From the NCBI RefSeq assembly GCF_023228165.1, contig NZ_JALOBS010000001.1:62001-126000 (forward strand): a stretch of DNA of 64,000 nt, read 5' to 3'. Below are positions 1 through 9,427 of the stretch, in pieces. The position numbers were made by a program, and so were the translations under genes. Below the pieces are notes generated by a model that was not told the DNA's origin, searched no databases, and worked only from the letters and a program-made list of their open reading frames with translations. Numbering within the stretch: the stretch's first letter is position 1; every line of letters begins with the position of its first letter. The DNA is from Methylomonas sp. (GTDB lineage Bacteria > Pseudomonadota > Gammaproteobacteria > Methylococcales > Methylomonadaceae).

Positions 1-19
1 ACCTTGTTTTTACTTTTAC

Positions 20-330
20 CGCTGACGCTGCTGCCGATCGAAGCCTTGCCAAGGGCGGATCGGCGTTTGCCGCCGGTTTGAGTTTCGCGGCAAAAGCCCG
101 TTTGTCACGTTGCTTGATTTGCCGTTTTCGGTATCGCCGATAATTGCCGGTCTGATTTATGTGTTGATTTTCGGCGCACATGGCTGACTAGGGCCCTGGC
201 TTGCCGAGCATGACATCAAAATCATCTTCGCGGTGCCGGGTATTATCCGGGCGACGTTGTTCGTCACCCTTCCCTTCGTGGCGCGGAAATTAATCGCGTT
301 GATACAGGAAACAGGGTCATGCAGCGGTTC
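20..330 (+). pseudogene. cysW: remnant of sulfate ABC transporter permease CysW
   Basis: No intact ORF remains, but reading from about position 80 gives an unmistakable CysW core: EFRGKS, then LLDLPFSVSP, IIAGLIYVLIFG, and after an in-frame TGA (about 182-184, where the family has Trp in GxxGWxGPW) LGPWLAEHDIKIIFAVPGI and TLFVTLPFVARKLI. Upstream (about 5-75), in another frame, LFLLLPLTLLPIEAL resembles the first membrane helix, so a frameshift or deletion separates the pieces. The similarity fades after about 330. The family is the inner-membrane permease that works with CysU/CysT and the ATPase CysA. No other cys gene is nearby, so this is a dead fragment, perhaps left by a rearrangement. 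Identification is from recalled family motifs. Confidence 0.72.
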
Positions 331-665
331 CGTCCAGGCGCGCCAAATCAGCTGTTTGGGTACATCGACGATGCGCTGAAAAGGTCAACCCTGGCAAGTC
401 GAATAGTTTTATTTTGGGTCTCCTGTATAAGAATCTTCCTGTTTATTGCAAAGCGTTTTAAGGTGTTTGGAACAATAATCAAACGGTGGTCAACGAAATA
501 GACCCGCCGCGAAATTATTGTTGGCTACTCGCAGTGATAAGGATAATTGCGAAGAATAATCGCCTATGGCTACGCAGAATCGACACGGCTGCGGGATCAT
601 CGGCACAAAATCATTCCGCCAACGAGGCAACCAAGGGAGGCGCAGGGCTTTGTTGTAATGCAATT
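331..665. other. intergenic stretch without a supportable gene
   Basis: This region lies between the cysW remnant and the stop of the GGDEF/EAL gene. The short open frames here (about 60-70 codons) have atypical composition, overlap each other, and show no recognisable motif or ribosome-binding site. It probably continues the decayed sequence. Confidence 0.4.
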
Positions 666-2540
666 TTACGTCAGTGCCTGTTTAATGGATAAAGGCAGAG
701 GGCCTTGCTCGAATACGGCCTCGAACTGATCGACCGGCACCGGTCGGCTCAGTAAGTAACCTTGATAATGGCGACAACCGTACTGCAACAGCAAAGCCAG
801 TTGCTCCTTGGTTTCCAGACCTTCGGCGATCACTTCCAATCCAAGATTTTGCGCCATACCGATGATGGTTTGAATGATCACCGCTGCGCTGGGATCGCTG
901 GTAATATCGCGCACAAAACTTTGGTCGATTTTAAGTTGATCCAGTGGCAAACGTTTTAGGTACGCTAATGACGAGTAGCCTGTGCCGAAATCGTCCATCG
1001 AGAAGCGTAGGCCCAAGTTCTTCAATATCTGAATTTTTTCAATGACGTCTTCCGCGCCAACCAGCATGACGCTTTCAGTGAGTTCCAATTTCAACAACGA
1101 GGCGATATCGTCATACCTGGCCATTAAGCGGCAAACCTTGGCGGTAAAGTCCTGTTGGTGGAATTGTACCGCACTGACATTCACGGCCAATTGCAATTGG
1201 CGCATATGCGGATGGGTTTGCCAGCTGCGCAGTTGCTCGCAGGCCATTTGCATCACCCAATCGCCGATTTCGATAATCGCTCCTGTTTCCTCAGCCAAAG
1301 GTATGAAGACGCCGGGCGATACTTGCCCACGCTTGGGATGCTGCCAGCGGAGTAAGACCTCGGCACCGGTAATGTGACCCAGGTCGTCGGCTTGCAATTG
1401 GTAATACAGCTGAAATTCCTTTAATGGCATGGCGCGCAGCAAATCGGCCTCCAACTCCAGCCGGGTCATGATGACGGACTGTAGCGCCGGATCGAAAAAA
1501 CGAATGGTATTTCGCCCGGCGATCTTGGCCTGATACACCGAGGTTTCGGCATGTCTTAACAAGGTTTCCAGGGTATCCAAGTGTGCCAGGAATAAGCTGA
1601 TCCCAATACTGAATGAGGCCGAACGCTCGCGTCCATTTAACCGATACGGCGGCGTCAGCGCTTGCTGTAGTTTTTGAGCGATCTGTTCGGCCTGAATGGC
1701 CGCCTCGTCCCGGATGGACGGCAACGGCCAAATCAACAGCATGAATTCGTCCCCGTCGTAACGTGCCACGGTATCGCCCTCGCGAATACAGGCTTCCAGT
1801 CTTCTTGCCGTATCGATCAGAAATCGGTCGCAGGCCTGGTAGCCGTAATAATCATTGAGTTGCTTAAAATGATCGACATTCAGCGTCATTAAGGCGCCGT
1901 ATTGGCCGGTGTGGGTGCCCATCGCCATGGCTTGTTGGATACGGTCCAGCAATAACCCACGATTGGGTAAACCCGTCAACCCGTCATGAAGCGCAAGATA
2001 TTCGGCCCGCGTATCCGCCTGCTGCCTGTCCGCAATCAACCGCGAGGTGTATTGATCGTTGTTACGGCACAGCACAATGGCCCGTTCCAGGTGCGACATG
2101 ATCGGTTCAAACATCAGCGTCAGCGGCAAGCCGGTTTCGGGCATTCGGGGCGCGATCAAAATAATCACGCCCAATTTCCCTATCGGCAACCGCAGAAAAG
2201 CCTGGTAACGACCTCGGGTCGCCGGCATGCAGGACAGCAGCTCGGCTTGGCCATCCAGTTTTACCGCCGGCCCCAAAAGTAATTGCTTGGGTAAGGTAAA
2301 TTGTTCGCCGACATGCTTGATTAATCGATAATCGCCGACCGCTGCGTCCAGCGTCGTAGTGACAAAATCCTCGCCGCCAACTTCGGCAACCGGCAGATCC
2401 AGGCAAATAAACCCGGCGGGAAAAGACGTGTAATACAGCAATCGTTGCAAGGTGCGGCTCAACAGCGATGCCACACTGACTTCGCCGCCTATCGCCAACG
2501 CCATTTCATAAAGTATCGGGATGATTTCGTCGCGATTCAT
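666..2540 (-). CDS. GGDEF/EAL cyclic-di-GMP signalling protein
   Basis: A predicted soluble protein of 624 residues with an N-terminal sensory region (about 1-190, GAF-like at best, not securely identified), a GGDEF domain (about 195-360) and an EAL domain (about 370-615). The diguanylate-cyclase signature reads RYDGDEF, i.e. DGDEF instead of GGDEF, so cyclase activity is uncertain. The EAL motif is EVLLRW, but the other phosphodiesterase residues are present (VNVS, ELTES, DDFGTGYSS, EVIAEGLE), so c-di-GMP hydrolysis is plausible. The ATG at 2540 is preferred over an upstream one because it overlaps the stop of the FIST gene as ATGA, implying translational coupling. The two probably form a two-gene sensing unit in which FIST detects a small ligand and this protein changes c-di-GMP. 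Confidence 0.88.
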   Translation of the reverse strand: MNRDEIIPILYEMALAIGGEVSVASLLSRTLQRLLYYTSFPAGFICLDLPVAEVGGEDFVTTTLDAAVGDYRLIKHVGEQFTLPKQLLLGPAVKLDGQAELLSCMPATRGRYQAFLRLPIGKLGVIILIAPRMPETGLPLTLMFEPIMSHLERAIVLCRNNDQYTSRLIADRQQADTRAEYLALHDGLTGLPNRGLLLDRIQQAMAMGTHTGQYGALMTLNVDHFKQLNDYYGYQACDRFLIDTARRLEACIREGDTVARYDGDEFMLLIWPLPSIRDEAAIQAEQIAQKLQQALTPPYRLNGRERSASFSIGISLFLAHLDTLETLLRHAETSVYQAKIAGRNTIRFFDPALQSVIMTRLELEADLLRAMPLKEFQLYYQLQADDLGHITGAEVLLRWQHPKRGQVSPGVFIPLAEETGAIIEIGDWVMQMACEQLRSWQTHPHMRQLQLAVNVSAVQFHQQDFTAKVCRLMARYDDIASLLKLELTESVMLVGAEDVIEKIQILKNLGLRFSMDDFGTGYSSLAYLKRLPLDQLKIDQSFVRDITSDPSAAVIIQTIIGMAQNLGLEVIAEGLETKEQLALLLQYGCRHYQGYLLSRPVPVDQFEAVFEQGPLPLSIKQALT

Positions 2541-3691
2541 TGGCCAATTTCCCAGTCGGCCGTCACCAAGGTGGCATTTTGAAATAAAGGATAACCCCAT
2601 AGCGTCGACTTGCCGATCTCACCCAAGGCGAGTGCGCCGGCCACGGCGGCGGGCCGGGTCACTTCGCTGAACAGACGCAGTTCTTCGACAGCGGCTGCCT
2701 GGCCCATATGCTGCCGGCGACCGGCGCAATAAAACAACAGCACGCCATTGGCCTCCGGATTACCCCGCAACTCAGTCAAACCCTGTTGCAAAGTCTCCAC
2801 GGTGTTCACTGAATCGACCCGAGGTGCCGCCAGTAAAGTCAACATGGAATGGGCCGGTACTTCGCCTATGCAAAATAGTGCGTTGTCCTCATCCAACATC
2901 ACCGGAATACGCACCAGGGTGCAATGGTTGGCCCGCAGTATGCCGAACGGGAAATGCACTGCGTAGCTATAAAAATTTTCCCGGGTGATATCCACCCCGA
3001 ACTCCGCACGCACCAATTCCTGATACACCTCGAACGCCGGCCGCCAATCGATATGAATAATGCGGTTACCATCCGTCGAAGTGGCGTGCAAGGACTGAGC
3101 CTGGGTTTGGTAACCATGCTCCAGAACCGCGCCCCGATGCGGCTTGAGCAAGATCACCAACACGGCGTTTCCCACCAGGCGGTAGCTATCGAACAGGCAC
3201 GGCATCGCTTGAAAGCTCTCGCTGCCCGCATTTACGCCGGCGTAATGCACCCGGTTGGCCAGCCGCAGGTATAGTTCGTCCAGCAGCGTACTAATATGAG
3301 GTAGCAGTCCGTCCAGCAGCAAAAACAGCGTGGCAGGAATGTCATCGATCAATTCGGGACTAACGCCCAAAGCAATGGCCTGCGCGGATGCAAGCGTATC
3401 GTCGAGCACCCCGGTGTGCAGTGCCACGTAGGGCATGATGTCGAAACGTAACAGGCAAATACCGCTACAGTGAAATTCGTTGCCGTAAATCAATTGTGGA
3501 AAAATCGCTCCGCAGAGTGGGATTTGATGACGGCGGCACAGGGCTTGCAATTTGAGTACTTGGCTTTTTTCGGCTTCCGGAACCATGGCGAGAACCCCCA
3601 TATTCGGGAACTCCGTCCGCCAATTCAGCAGCAGGGCCTCGATTTTAAGCTTGTCGATAGAGGAAAAATAAATCATGCCCGCGCAGCCCAT
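2537..3691 (-). CDS. FIST domain sensory protein
   Basis: A 384-residue protein with the two-part FIST (F-box and intracellular signal transduction) architecture. The N-terminal part contains the typical segment around ANRVHYAGVNAG and LVGNAVLVILLKP; the C-terminal FIST_C part contains VYQELV, the PFGI stretch and a final NGVLLFYCAGRR segment. FIST proteins are putative small-ligand (often amino acid) sensors usually paired with c-di-GMP or histidine-kinase outputs. Here the stop overlaps the start of the downstream GGDEF/EAL gene by 4 nt, so they are co-translated. There is no signal peptide or membrane helix, so it is cytoplasmic. An in-frame ATG at 3676 is an alternative start. The ligand cannot be deduced. 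Confidence 0.82.
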   Translation of the reverse strand: MGCAGMIYFSSIDKLKIEALLLNWRTEFPNMGVLAMVPEAEKSQVLKLQALCRRHQIPLCGAIFPQLIYGNEFHCSGICLLRFDIMPYVALHTGVLDDTLASAQAIALGVSPELIDDIPATLFLLLDGLLPHISTLLDELYLRLANRVHYAGVNAGSESFQAMPCLFDSYRLVGNAVLVILLKPHRGAVLEHGYQTQAQSLHATSTDGNRIIHIDWRPAFEVYQELVRAEFGVDITRENFYSYAVHFPFGILRANHCTLVRIPVMLDEDNALFCIGEVPAHSMLTLLAAPRVDSVNTVETLQQGLTELRGNPEANGVLLFYCAGRRQHMGQAAAVEELRLFSEVTRPAAVAGALALGEIGKSTLWGYPLFQNATLVTADWEIGQ

Positions 3692-4085
3692 TCATCACCC
3701 CGTTCTGTAAACCATAGCGTAAGGATATCCAGCAATCCGCCAAATGTAAAACACTGCATTTTCATAGAGATATAGCCGAACGAGGACCTTGGAGGGCGCT
3801 TGACCGGTGTCCGATCAGCTTATTGCCTAGCCATCCGAGGTTAGAGATGATATACGGAAATCCTTCAAAAACTTAGCGCTGATTCATGTATCAGCCCGTT
3901 GGGCACGATTTATGTGTCCACACCGAATAGCAACAACAGCTTATAACCGGTGGGCAGAAAAGCGTTGCCCACCCTACGTCTGTTTTGATGCTTTTACCGG
4001 CGCGATGAGTTTACCTGCTGCCCGCGATTTCCGTTCGGCCATAGGCGCTGAATTCGTTTATGGCACACTCCCAAAAAGGCCTAAC
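3692..4085. other. intergenic region with one palindromic repeat
   Basis: This is 394 bp between the divergently placed FIST-gene start and GNAT-gene stop. It holds the GTGGGCA/TGCCCAC palindrome listed separately. No coding frame with a ribosome-binding site was seen. Confidence 0.5.
3949..3976. repeat. REP-like palindrome (GTGGGCA...TGCCCAC)
   Basis: GGTGGGCAgaaaagcgtTGCCCACC forms an 8-bp stem with a 9-nt loop and is followed by CTAC. The same arms recur near 10409-10435 and 48900-48926, always between genes, which marks a dispersed repeat rather than a gene-specific terminator. Confidence 0.65.
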
Positions 4086-4565
4086 CTATAAATCCAGTTT
4101 TAACTTACGGCCGCCGCTAATGCTAAAGCCCTCGCGCCGATAAAACCCCAAGGTCCTGTCGAATTGCGGCAGCGGCGGCGTAGTCACCTCCAACCGCTTC
4201 CAACCTTTAGTCGCACCAAATGCCTTGGCCCGCGAAATCAGCTTGAAGCCGACCTGCCTGGACCGATAAGCCGGACGCACATACAGCTCCGGTATGGTGC
4301 CGAAAGCGCCTTCCGCATACAGCGCATAACTTTCATACAAGGCCACGAAGCCCACTGCATTGTGCAAGCCGTCGTAAGCGACAAACACCACGTAGTGCTG
4401 TTTTGCCAGAAAATCCCGCAGCCGGGCGACGGTTGCCGGCAGATCAAAGTTGAAGGCCCGCACGTCGATCCGCCGCATGATTTCTGTAAGCAGTTCACCG
4501 ACCATGACTGCAATTTCTCCGGCATCCGTCTCGCTTGCACGCTGAATGGTGAATTGCGTATTCAT
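4086..4565 (-). CDS. GNAT family N-acetyltransferase
   Basis: A 159-residue protein with a GCN5-related acetyltransferase fold: an N-terminal strand (FTIQRASETDAGEIAVMVGEL), the central strands with VGFVALYESYALYAEG, and the acetyl-CoA pyrophosphate-binding segment around VRPAYRSRQVGFKLIS, which corresponds to the Q/RxxGxG/A motif. The C-terminal LGFYRREGF is the family-typical final strand. The substrate is not predictable; related proteins acetylate small molecules or protein N-termini. It lies 29 bp downstream of the oxoprolinase gene on the same strand, so the two may be co-transcribed. Confidence 0.85.
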   Translation of the reverse strand: MNTQFTIQRASETDAGEIAVMVGELLTEIMRRIDVRAFNFDLPATVARLRDFLAKQHYVVFVAYDGLHNAVGFVALYESYALYAEGAFGTIPELYVRPAYRSRQVGFKLISRAKAFGATKGWKRLEVTTPPLPQFDRTLGFYRREGFSISGGRKLKLDL

Positions 4566-4594
4566 ATTTGCTTATTGAAATGGCTGTGTCAGTT

Positions 4595-7500
4595 TCAGAA
4601 TACGTCGCCGTTTTGGCACTGGCCGTAACCGCCGCCGCCCGGCGTTTCGATCACGATAGTGTCGCCGGCTTCCACCTGAATTTCGGCGCAGCCGGCCAGT
4701 TGTTCGCAGCGGCCGTCTTGGCGAATCAGCCGATTCGCGCCTAATCCGCCGGCGGCTGCGCCTTTTAAACCGAAGGGCGGCAGTAATCGATGGCTGGACA
4801 GGATGCCGGCCCGCATGGCTTCGCGAAACTCGATGCGTCTGATAACCCCGTCGCCGCCTTTATACTGCCCTGCGCCGCCACTGCCGGTACGTATCGAAAA
4901 TTCCCGCAACAGCACCGGAAAACGGGCTTCCAGTATTTCCGGGTCGGTGATGCGCGAATTGGTCATGTGGGTGTGGATGGCATCGGCACCGTTAAAACCA
5001 AGGCCGGCCCCTGCCCCGCCGCAAATGGTCTCGTAATATTGGAAGCGCGCATTGCCGAAGGTAAAGTTGTTCATGCTGCCCTGCGAAGCGGCCAGCACGC
5101 CCAAGGCCCCGTACAAGGCGTCGACGATGTATTGCGAGGTCTCCACGTTGCCGGCCACCACTGCCGCCGGATAATCCGGATTGAGCAGGCATCCGGGCGG
5201 AATGACGATCTCCAACGGCTTTAAACAGCCGGCATTCAATGGAATATCGTCGTCCAGCAAGCTTCTAAACACATACAACACCGCCGCCCGGCACACTGCC
5301 GCCGGGGCGTTAAAATTGCCGGGCATTTGCGGCGAGGTACCGCTGAAATCGATGCGGGCGCAGCACTGCTCGCGGTCTATGCTGACCGCCACCACGATGT
5401 TCGCGCCCTGATCCATCGGGTATTCGAAGCGCCCTGCTTCCAGCCGGATCAATAATGCCCGTACGCAAGCTTCGGCATGATCCTGCACATGTTGCATATA
5501 GGCCTTTACCACCGGCAAGGAATACGTCGCGACCATGGCCGATAACTCCTGCAGGCCTTTTTGGTTGGCGGCGATTTGTGCTTGCAGATCAGCCAGATTC
5601 TGCCCCGGATTGCGGGCCGGATTCGGGTTGCTGGTCAGCCATTGTCTGACCGCCTGTTCCTGGAATTGGCCTTGTTCCAATATCCGCAAGCCGGCGCTGA
5701 TCACCCCTTCGTCGTCGATATGCCGGCTGTTGGCCGGCATGGAGCCCGGCGAAATGCCGCCGATGTCGGCATGGTGACCGCGTGAAGCCACAAAAAATAG
5801 CAATTGCCCGCCGTCAGCGTCAAACACCGGCGTCACCACGGTAATGTCGGGTAAATGGGTGCCGCCGGCGTAAGGCGAATTCGACAAATAAGCCTCGCCG
5901 GTCTGAAAATCGCGGCCTTTCAGCGCTAGCAAGGCCTTGACGCTTTCGCCCATGGAGCCTAAATGCACCGGAATATGCGGGGCGTTGGCGATCAGCTGCC
6001 CGCCCGCATCGAATACCGCGCAGGAAAAATCCAGCCGCTCCTTGATATTTACCGAGTGCGCGGTGTTTTGCAGCACAAAACCCATTTGTTCGGCTACCGA
6101 CATAAAGCGCCTGTTAAAGATTTCCAGCAACACCGGATCGCGTTGGCTACCGACGGTTTGCCAGCCGGGTAAGCCAATACGGCGCGTCAACAGCAACTCG
6201 CCGCCAATTTGCAATTGTGCCTGCCAGCCGGGTTCGATGACGATGGTCGAAGTGGCTTCAAGCACAATGGCCGGGCCCGCCAACGGCGCTTGCGTGGATA
6301 AATTTTCCCGGCGATACACCGGCGATTGGTGCCAGGCATTTTGACTAAAGATGCCTGTGATGCTTTCGGCTTGCAGGCTTGGCTGCTCGCTGGCGATGGC
6401 GGACACATCCGCAACCGGTGTTTCCCGTCCGATGCACTCGACTTCCAAGGCCGCTAATAACAACGGTCGGCGGGCAAAGCAAAAGCCGAATTGCCGGCGA
6501 TACCGGGCTTCGAACTGGCTGCGTATCAGCTCCGGTTCGGCAAAATCCAGCGTTAGCGCGGTGTCGGTACCCTGGTAGCGCAAATCCAGCCGCCACCGGC
6601 TGCCGATCTGTTCATCCGCCAAGCCTTGTTCGCGTAAGGCCGCCCGGCCTTGCCGCTCCAATACCGACCACTGCTGTTTCAGCGCGACAAAATCGCTTTC
6701 CTCCCAGGACTGTTCAAGCGCCTGCTGTTTGACCACCCGAAAATCCGCCAACCCCATGCCGTAAGCGGACAGCACTCCCGCCAGCGGATGCAGCAATATG
6801 GTATTCATGCCCAATCTATCCGCCAATAAACACGCGTGCTGGCCACCGGCGGCGCCGTAACAACACAAGGCGTATTCGGCCAAGTGATAGCCTTTTTGCA
6901 CCGAGATTTTCTTGATCGCTTCGGCCATGTTTTCGATAGCTATGCTCAAAAAACCTTCCGCGACTTGCTCCGCGCTGCGGCCATCGCCGCTGACGCCGTT
7001 AATCCGCGCGGCCAGATCGCCGAACAGTTGCCGCACCCGTTCCGCGTCGGGCGGTAAATGGCCGTCCGCACCGAATACGGCCGGGAAATGCGGCAACTTG
7101 CCAAGCAGCAAATTGGCATCGGTCACCGTCAACGGGCCACCGCGCCGATAACAGGCCGGCCCCGGATTAGCGCCCGCCGATTCGGGGCCGACCCGGTAGC
7201 GAAAACCGTCGAAACACAGAATCGAGCCGCCGCCGGCGGCGACGGTATGTATGGCCATCATCGGCGTGCGGATACGCACCCCGGCCACTTCGGTATCCAG
7301 CGTGCGCTCCAGTTCGCCGGCATAATGGGCCACATCGGTGGAGGTGCCGCCCATGTCGAAGGCGATGATTTTTTGCAACCCGGCCCGTTTGGCCACTGCC
7401 ACCGCGCCTATCATGCCACCGGCCGGGCCGGACAATATGCTGTCCTTGCCTTGAAAATCGGCGGCCCGCACCAGCCCGCCGTTGGATTGCATGAACAGCA

Positions 7501-8206
7501 AACGACTGGCCGGACAGATCGTCGCCAACCCCTGCTGCAATTGGCGGATATAACGTCGCAATAAAGGCGATAGATAAGCGTCCAGCACCGTGGTATCGCC
7601 CCTGCCGACGATTTTCGGCAGCGGGCTGGCCTGATGGGACAGGGAAATTTGCCGGAAACCGATCTCCCTGGCCACGTCGGCCACGACCAGTTCGTGCTGT
7701 GGATAACGCCAGGCGTGCATCAGCACGATTGCAATTGCACGTATGCCTTGCCGGTAAACGGCCTGCAACTGCTGTCGCACATATTCCGCATCCAGCGCTT
7801 GTAATACCTCACCCTGCGCGCTGACCCGCACATCGATTTCAAGCACGCGTTGATACAGCGGCTGCGGGCGCTGGATATTCAGCGCAAAAATATCCGGCCG
7901 GTTCTGATAGCCGATCCGTAAACAATCCTTGAAACCGCGATTGATCAGCAGCGCCACCGCCTCGCCCTTACCTTCCAACAAAGCATTGGTACCGACCGTG
8001 GTGCCCATCTTGACACTGTCTATACAGGCGGATAAGCCTTCGGGCCCGGTCTGCAGAATCTCCCGTATACCTTGTAGGGCCGCGTCTTGATAGTGTTCGG
8101 GATTTTCCGACAGCAACTTACGGGTGACGATGCGGCCTTCCGGCGTATAAGCCACAATATCGGTAAACGTACCGCCTCTATCGATCCAGAATTGCCAGCC
8201 TGACAT
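4595..8206 (-). CDS. 5-oxoprolinase / hydantoinase (fused A and B subunits)
   Basis: This 1203-residue protein is the length expected of single-chain ATP-dependent 5-oxoprolinases, which open 5-oxo-L-proline to glutamate. The N-terminal HyuA half (about 1-680) opens with WIDRGGTFTDIVAYTPEG and contains the ASKHA-type AFDMGGTSTDVA phosphate motif. The C-terminal HyuB half (from about 690) starts with DPVLLEIFNRRFMSVAEQMG and includes SPYAGGTHLPDI and RGHHADIGGISPGSMP, then the family-typical RFPVLLREFSIRTGSGGAGQYKGG end. The start is fixed by the canonical MSGWQFWIDRGG. Substrate could be oxoproline or another cyclic amide; oxoproline is favoured because of the fusion. It may help recover glutamate from damaged glutamine or glutathione. 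Confidence 0.9.
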   Translation of the reverse strand: MSGWQFWIDRGGTFTDIVAYTPEGRIVTRKLLSENPEHYQDAALQGIREILQTGPEGLSACIDSVKMGTTVGTNALLEGKGEAVALLINRGFKDCLRIGYQNRPDIFALNIQRPQPLYQRVLEIDVRVSAQGEVLQALDAEYVRQQLQAVYRQGIRAIAIVLMHAWRYPQHELVVADVAREIGFRQISLSHQASPLPKIVGRGDTTVLDAYLSPLLRRYIRQLQQGLATICPASRLLFMQSNGGLVRAADFQGKDSILSGPAGGMIGAVAVAKRAGLQKIIAFDMGGTSTDVAHYAGELERTLDTEVAGVRIRTPMMAIHTVAAGGGSILCFDGFRYRVGPESAGANPGPACYRRGGPLTVTDANLLLGKLPHFPAVFGADGHLPPDAERVRQLFGDLAARINGVSGDGRSAEQVAEGFLSIAIENMAEAIKKISVQKGYHLAEYALCCYGAAGGQHACLLADRLGMNTILLHPLAGVLSAYGMGLADFRVVKQQALEQSWEESDFVALKQQWSVLERQGRAALREQGLADEQIGSRWRLDLRYQGTDTALTLDFAEPELIRSQFEARYRRQFGFCFARRPLLLAALEVECIGRETPVADVSAIASEQPSLQAESITGIFSQNAWHQSPVYRRENLSTQAPLAGPAIVLEATSTIVIEPGWQAQLQIGGELLLTRRIGLPGWQTVGSQRDPVLLEIFNRRFMSVAEQMGFVLQNTAHSVNIKERLDFSCAVFDAGGQLIANAPHIPVHLGSMGESVKALLALKGRDFQTGEAYLSNSPYAGGTHLPDITVVTPVFDADGGQLLFFVASRGHHADIGGISPGSMPANSRHIDDEGVISAGLRILEQGQFQEQAVRQWLTSNPNPARNPGQNLADLQAQIAANQKGLQELSAMVATYSLPVVKAYMQHVQDHAEACVRALLIRLEAGRFEYPMDQGANIVVAVSIDREQCCARIDFSGTSPQMPGNFNAPAAVCRAAVLYVFRSLLDDDIPLNAGCLKPLEIVIPPGCLLNPDYPAAVVAGNVETSQYIVDALYGALGVLAASQGSMNNFTFGNARFQYYETICGGAGAGLGFNGADAIHTHMTNSRITDPEILEARFPVLLREFSIRTGSGGAGQYKGGDGVIRRIEFREAMRAGILSSHRLLPPFGLKGAAAGGLGANRLIRQDGRCEQLAGCAEIQVEAGDTIVIETPGGGGYGQCQNGDVF

Positions 8207-8306
8207 GAAAAAAATTTGTATGAAATGGGGTAGGTGAACCGTTAAACACCCCTCGAAAGAGATGTTGGCGTAATGCGCTGCAGATTATATGTCAATGTGC
8301 GGGGAC

Positions 8307-8954
8307 CTAGCGATCACCCGCGGCAAATTCAAGCAATAACGGCGGAAGCTGTGACATATGTTCAAATACTCTGCTGTTTCCCTTACGGCAAACCGGCGTA
8401 TCGCCCGCTTGATAGTGAAATGCGGCCATTCCGGCAGCAAGCGCGGCCTGGACACCCACTTCGCTGTCTTCCACTACCGCGCATTGCGCGGGCCGGAAAC
8501 CCATGCTTCGGGCCGCAAACCGGAATAGGCCGGGTTCCGGCTTCCAGCTGCCGACCTCATACGAACTGAAGATACAACCGTTAAAGTAGGCATCCAAACC
8601 GCTGACTTGCAAGGCCAGTTGAATTTTGGCCGTCGGCCCGCTGGATGCCACGCATTTCGCGCCCTGAAGTATTTCCAGCATCTCCGGCACGCCCGGCATG
8701 GGTTGTAAGTGTTTAGAAAACAGCTCCGCGACCCGCTGGCGGTAATCCCGTTCAAAACCGCCCGGCAGTTTAAACCCAAGGCGTTGCTCAAGATCGGCCA
8801 GTATTGTTGCCAATTTATGGCCGCGATAACGTTGAACCAACGTGACCAGCCTGTCATCCAGTTGCGGCAACAGATCGAGAAAGGCTTGATTACATAAACT
8901 CTCGCTATCGACCAGCGTACCGTCCAAATCAAAAATGATACAAATATCCCGCAT
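8307..8954 (-). CDS. HAD-superfamily phosphatase (GPH/beta-PGM-like)
   Basis: A 215-residue haloacid-dehalogenase family hydrolase with motif I FDLDGTLVDSE (residues 8-18), motif II ASSGP, and motif III/IV VVEDSEVGVQAALAAGM, the pattern of subfamily IA phosphatases and mutases. The alpha-helical cap follows motif I, as in phosphoglycolate phosphatase and beta-phosphoglucomutase-like enzymes. The substrate is probably a small phosphorylated sugar or acid, but this cannot be settled from sequence. It stands alone, 30 bp before the YggU-like gene's end on the same strand. Confidence 0.88.
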   Translation of the reverse strand: MRDICIIFDLDGTLVDSESLCNQAFLDLLPQLDDRLVTLVQRYRGHKLATILADLEQRLGFKLPGGFERDYRQRVAELFSKHLQPMPGVPEMLEILQGAKCVASSGPTAKIQLALQVSGLDAYFNGCIFSSYEVGSWKPEPGLFRFAARSMGFRPAQCAVVEDSEVGVQAALAAGMAAFHYQAGDTPVCRKGNSRVFEHMSQLPPLLLEFAAGDR

Positions 8955-8984
8955 GTCTCTGATTGTCCGATCGCCTTACAAGGG

Positions 8985-9338
8985 TCAATCTTCTGCGGCT
9001 AGTTGCTTGCTGATCACCGTCGGCAGTTGTTTGGGCGCCTTAATGCGTAGTTGTTTATTGATATTAAAGCGACCGAACACCACTTCGATATCGTTAACCG
9101 CCACTCGAAACTGTTTGGCCAGAAAACGCACCATGTGATCGGTGGCTTTGCCGTTTTCCGGCGCGGCGGTGACGCTGATCTTGAGTTGATTACCTTTAGG
9201 CTTGCCTATCACATCCTGCTTTGCACTCGGCGTACCGAGAATATTCAGTACCAAGATGTCGCCATCCCAGGCGCAAAATGCATCAATCGGCATGCCCTTG
9301 CCTGATTCCTTAACCTTTGATTTTTTCGCCTTTGCCAT
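8985..9338 (-). CDS. DUF167/YggU family protein
   Basis: A 117-residue protein matching the small DUF167 (YggU) family: the internal ISVTAAPENGKATDHMVRFLAKQF stretch (K-I/V-x-A-PP/APxxGKAN) and the C-terminal segment IEVVFGRFNINKQLRIK are diagnostic. The N-terminus is basic (AKAKKSKVKESGKG). No biochemical function is established for the family. It is upstream of, and in the same direction as, the HAD phosphatase (30-bp gap). Confidence 0.85.
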   Translation of the reverse strand: MAKAKKSKVKESGKGMPIDAFCAWDGDILVLNILGTPSAKQDVIGKPKGNQLKISVTAAPENGKATDHMVRFLAKQFRVAVNDIEVVFGRFNINKQLRIKAPKQLPTVISKQLAAED

Positions 9339-9427
9339 GCGGATGAATATTCAATTACGGAAATGTTGGTTTTTTTATTTCGATGCCAAGTTTGTAGCCG
9401 GGTGAGCATGAAGCTTTGGCCACCCGG

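Noticed and set aside
319..692. Short overlapping frames of 60-68 codons
   Set aside because: No ribosome-binding site or recognisable motif; they follow the cysW wreck and overlap each other.
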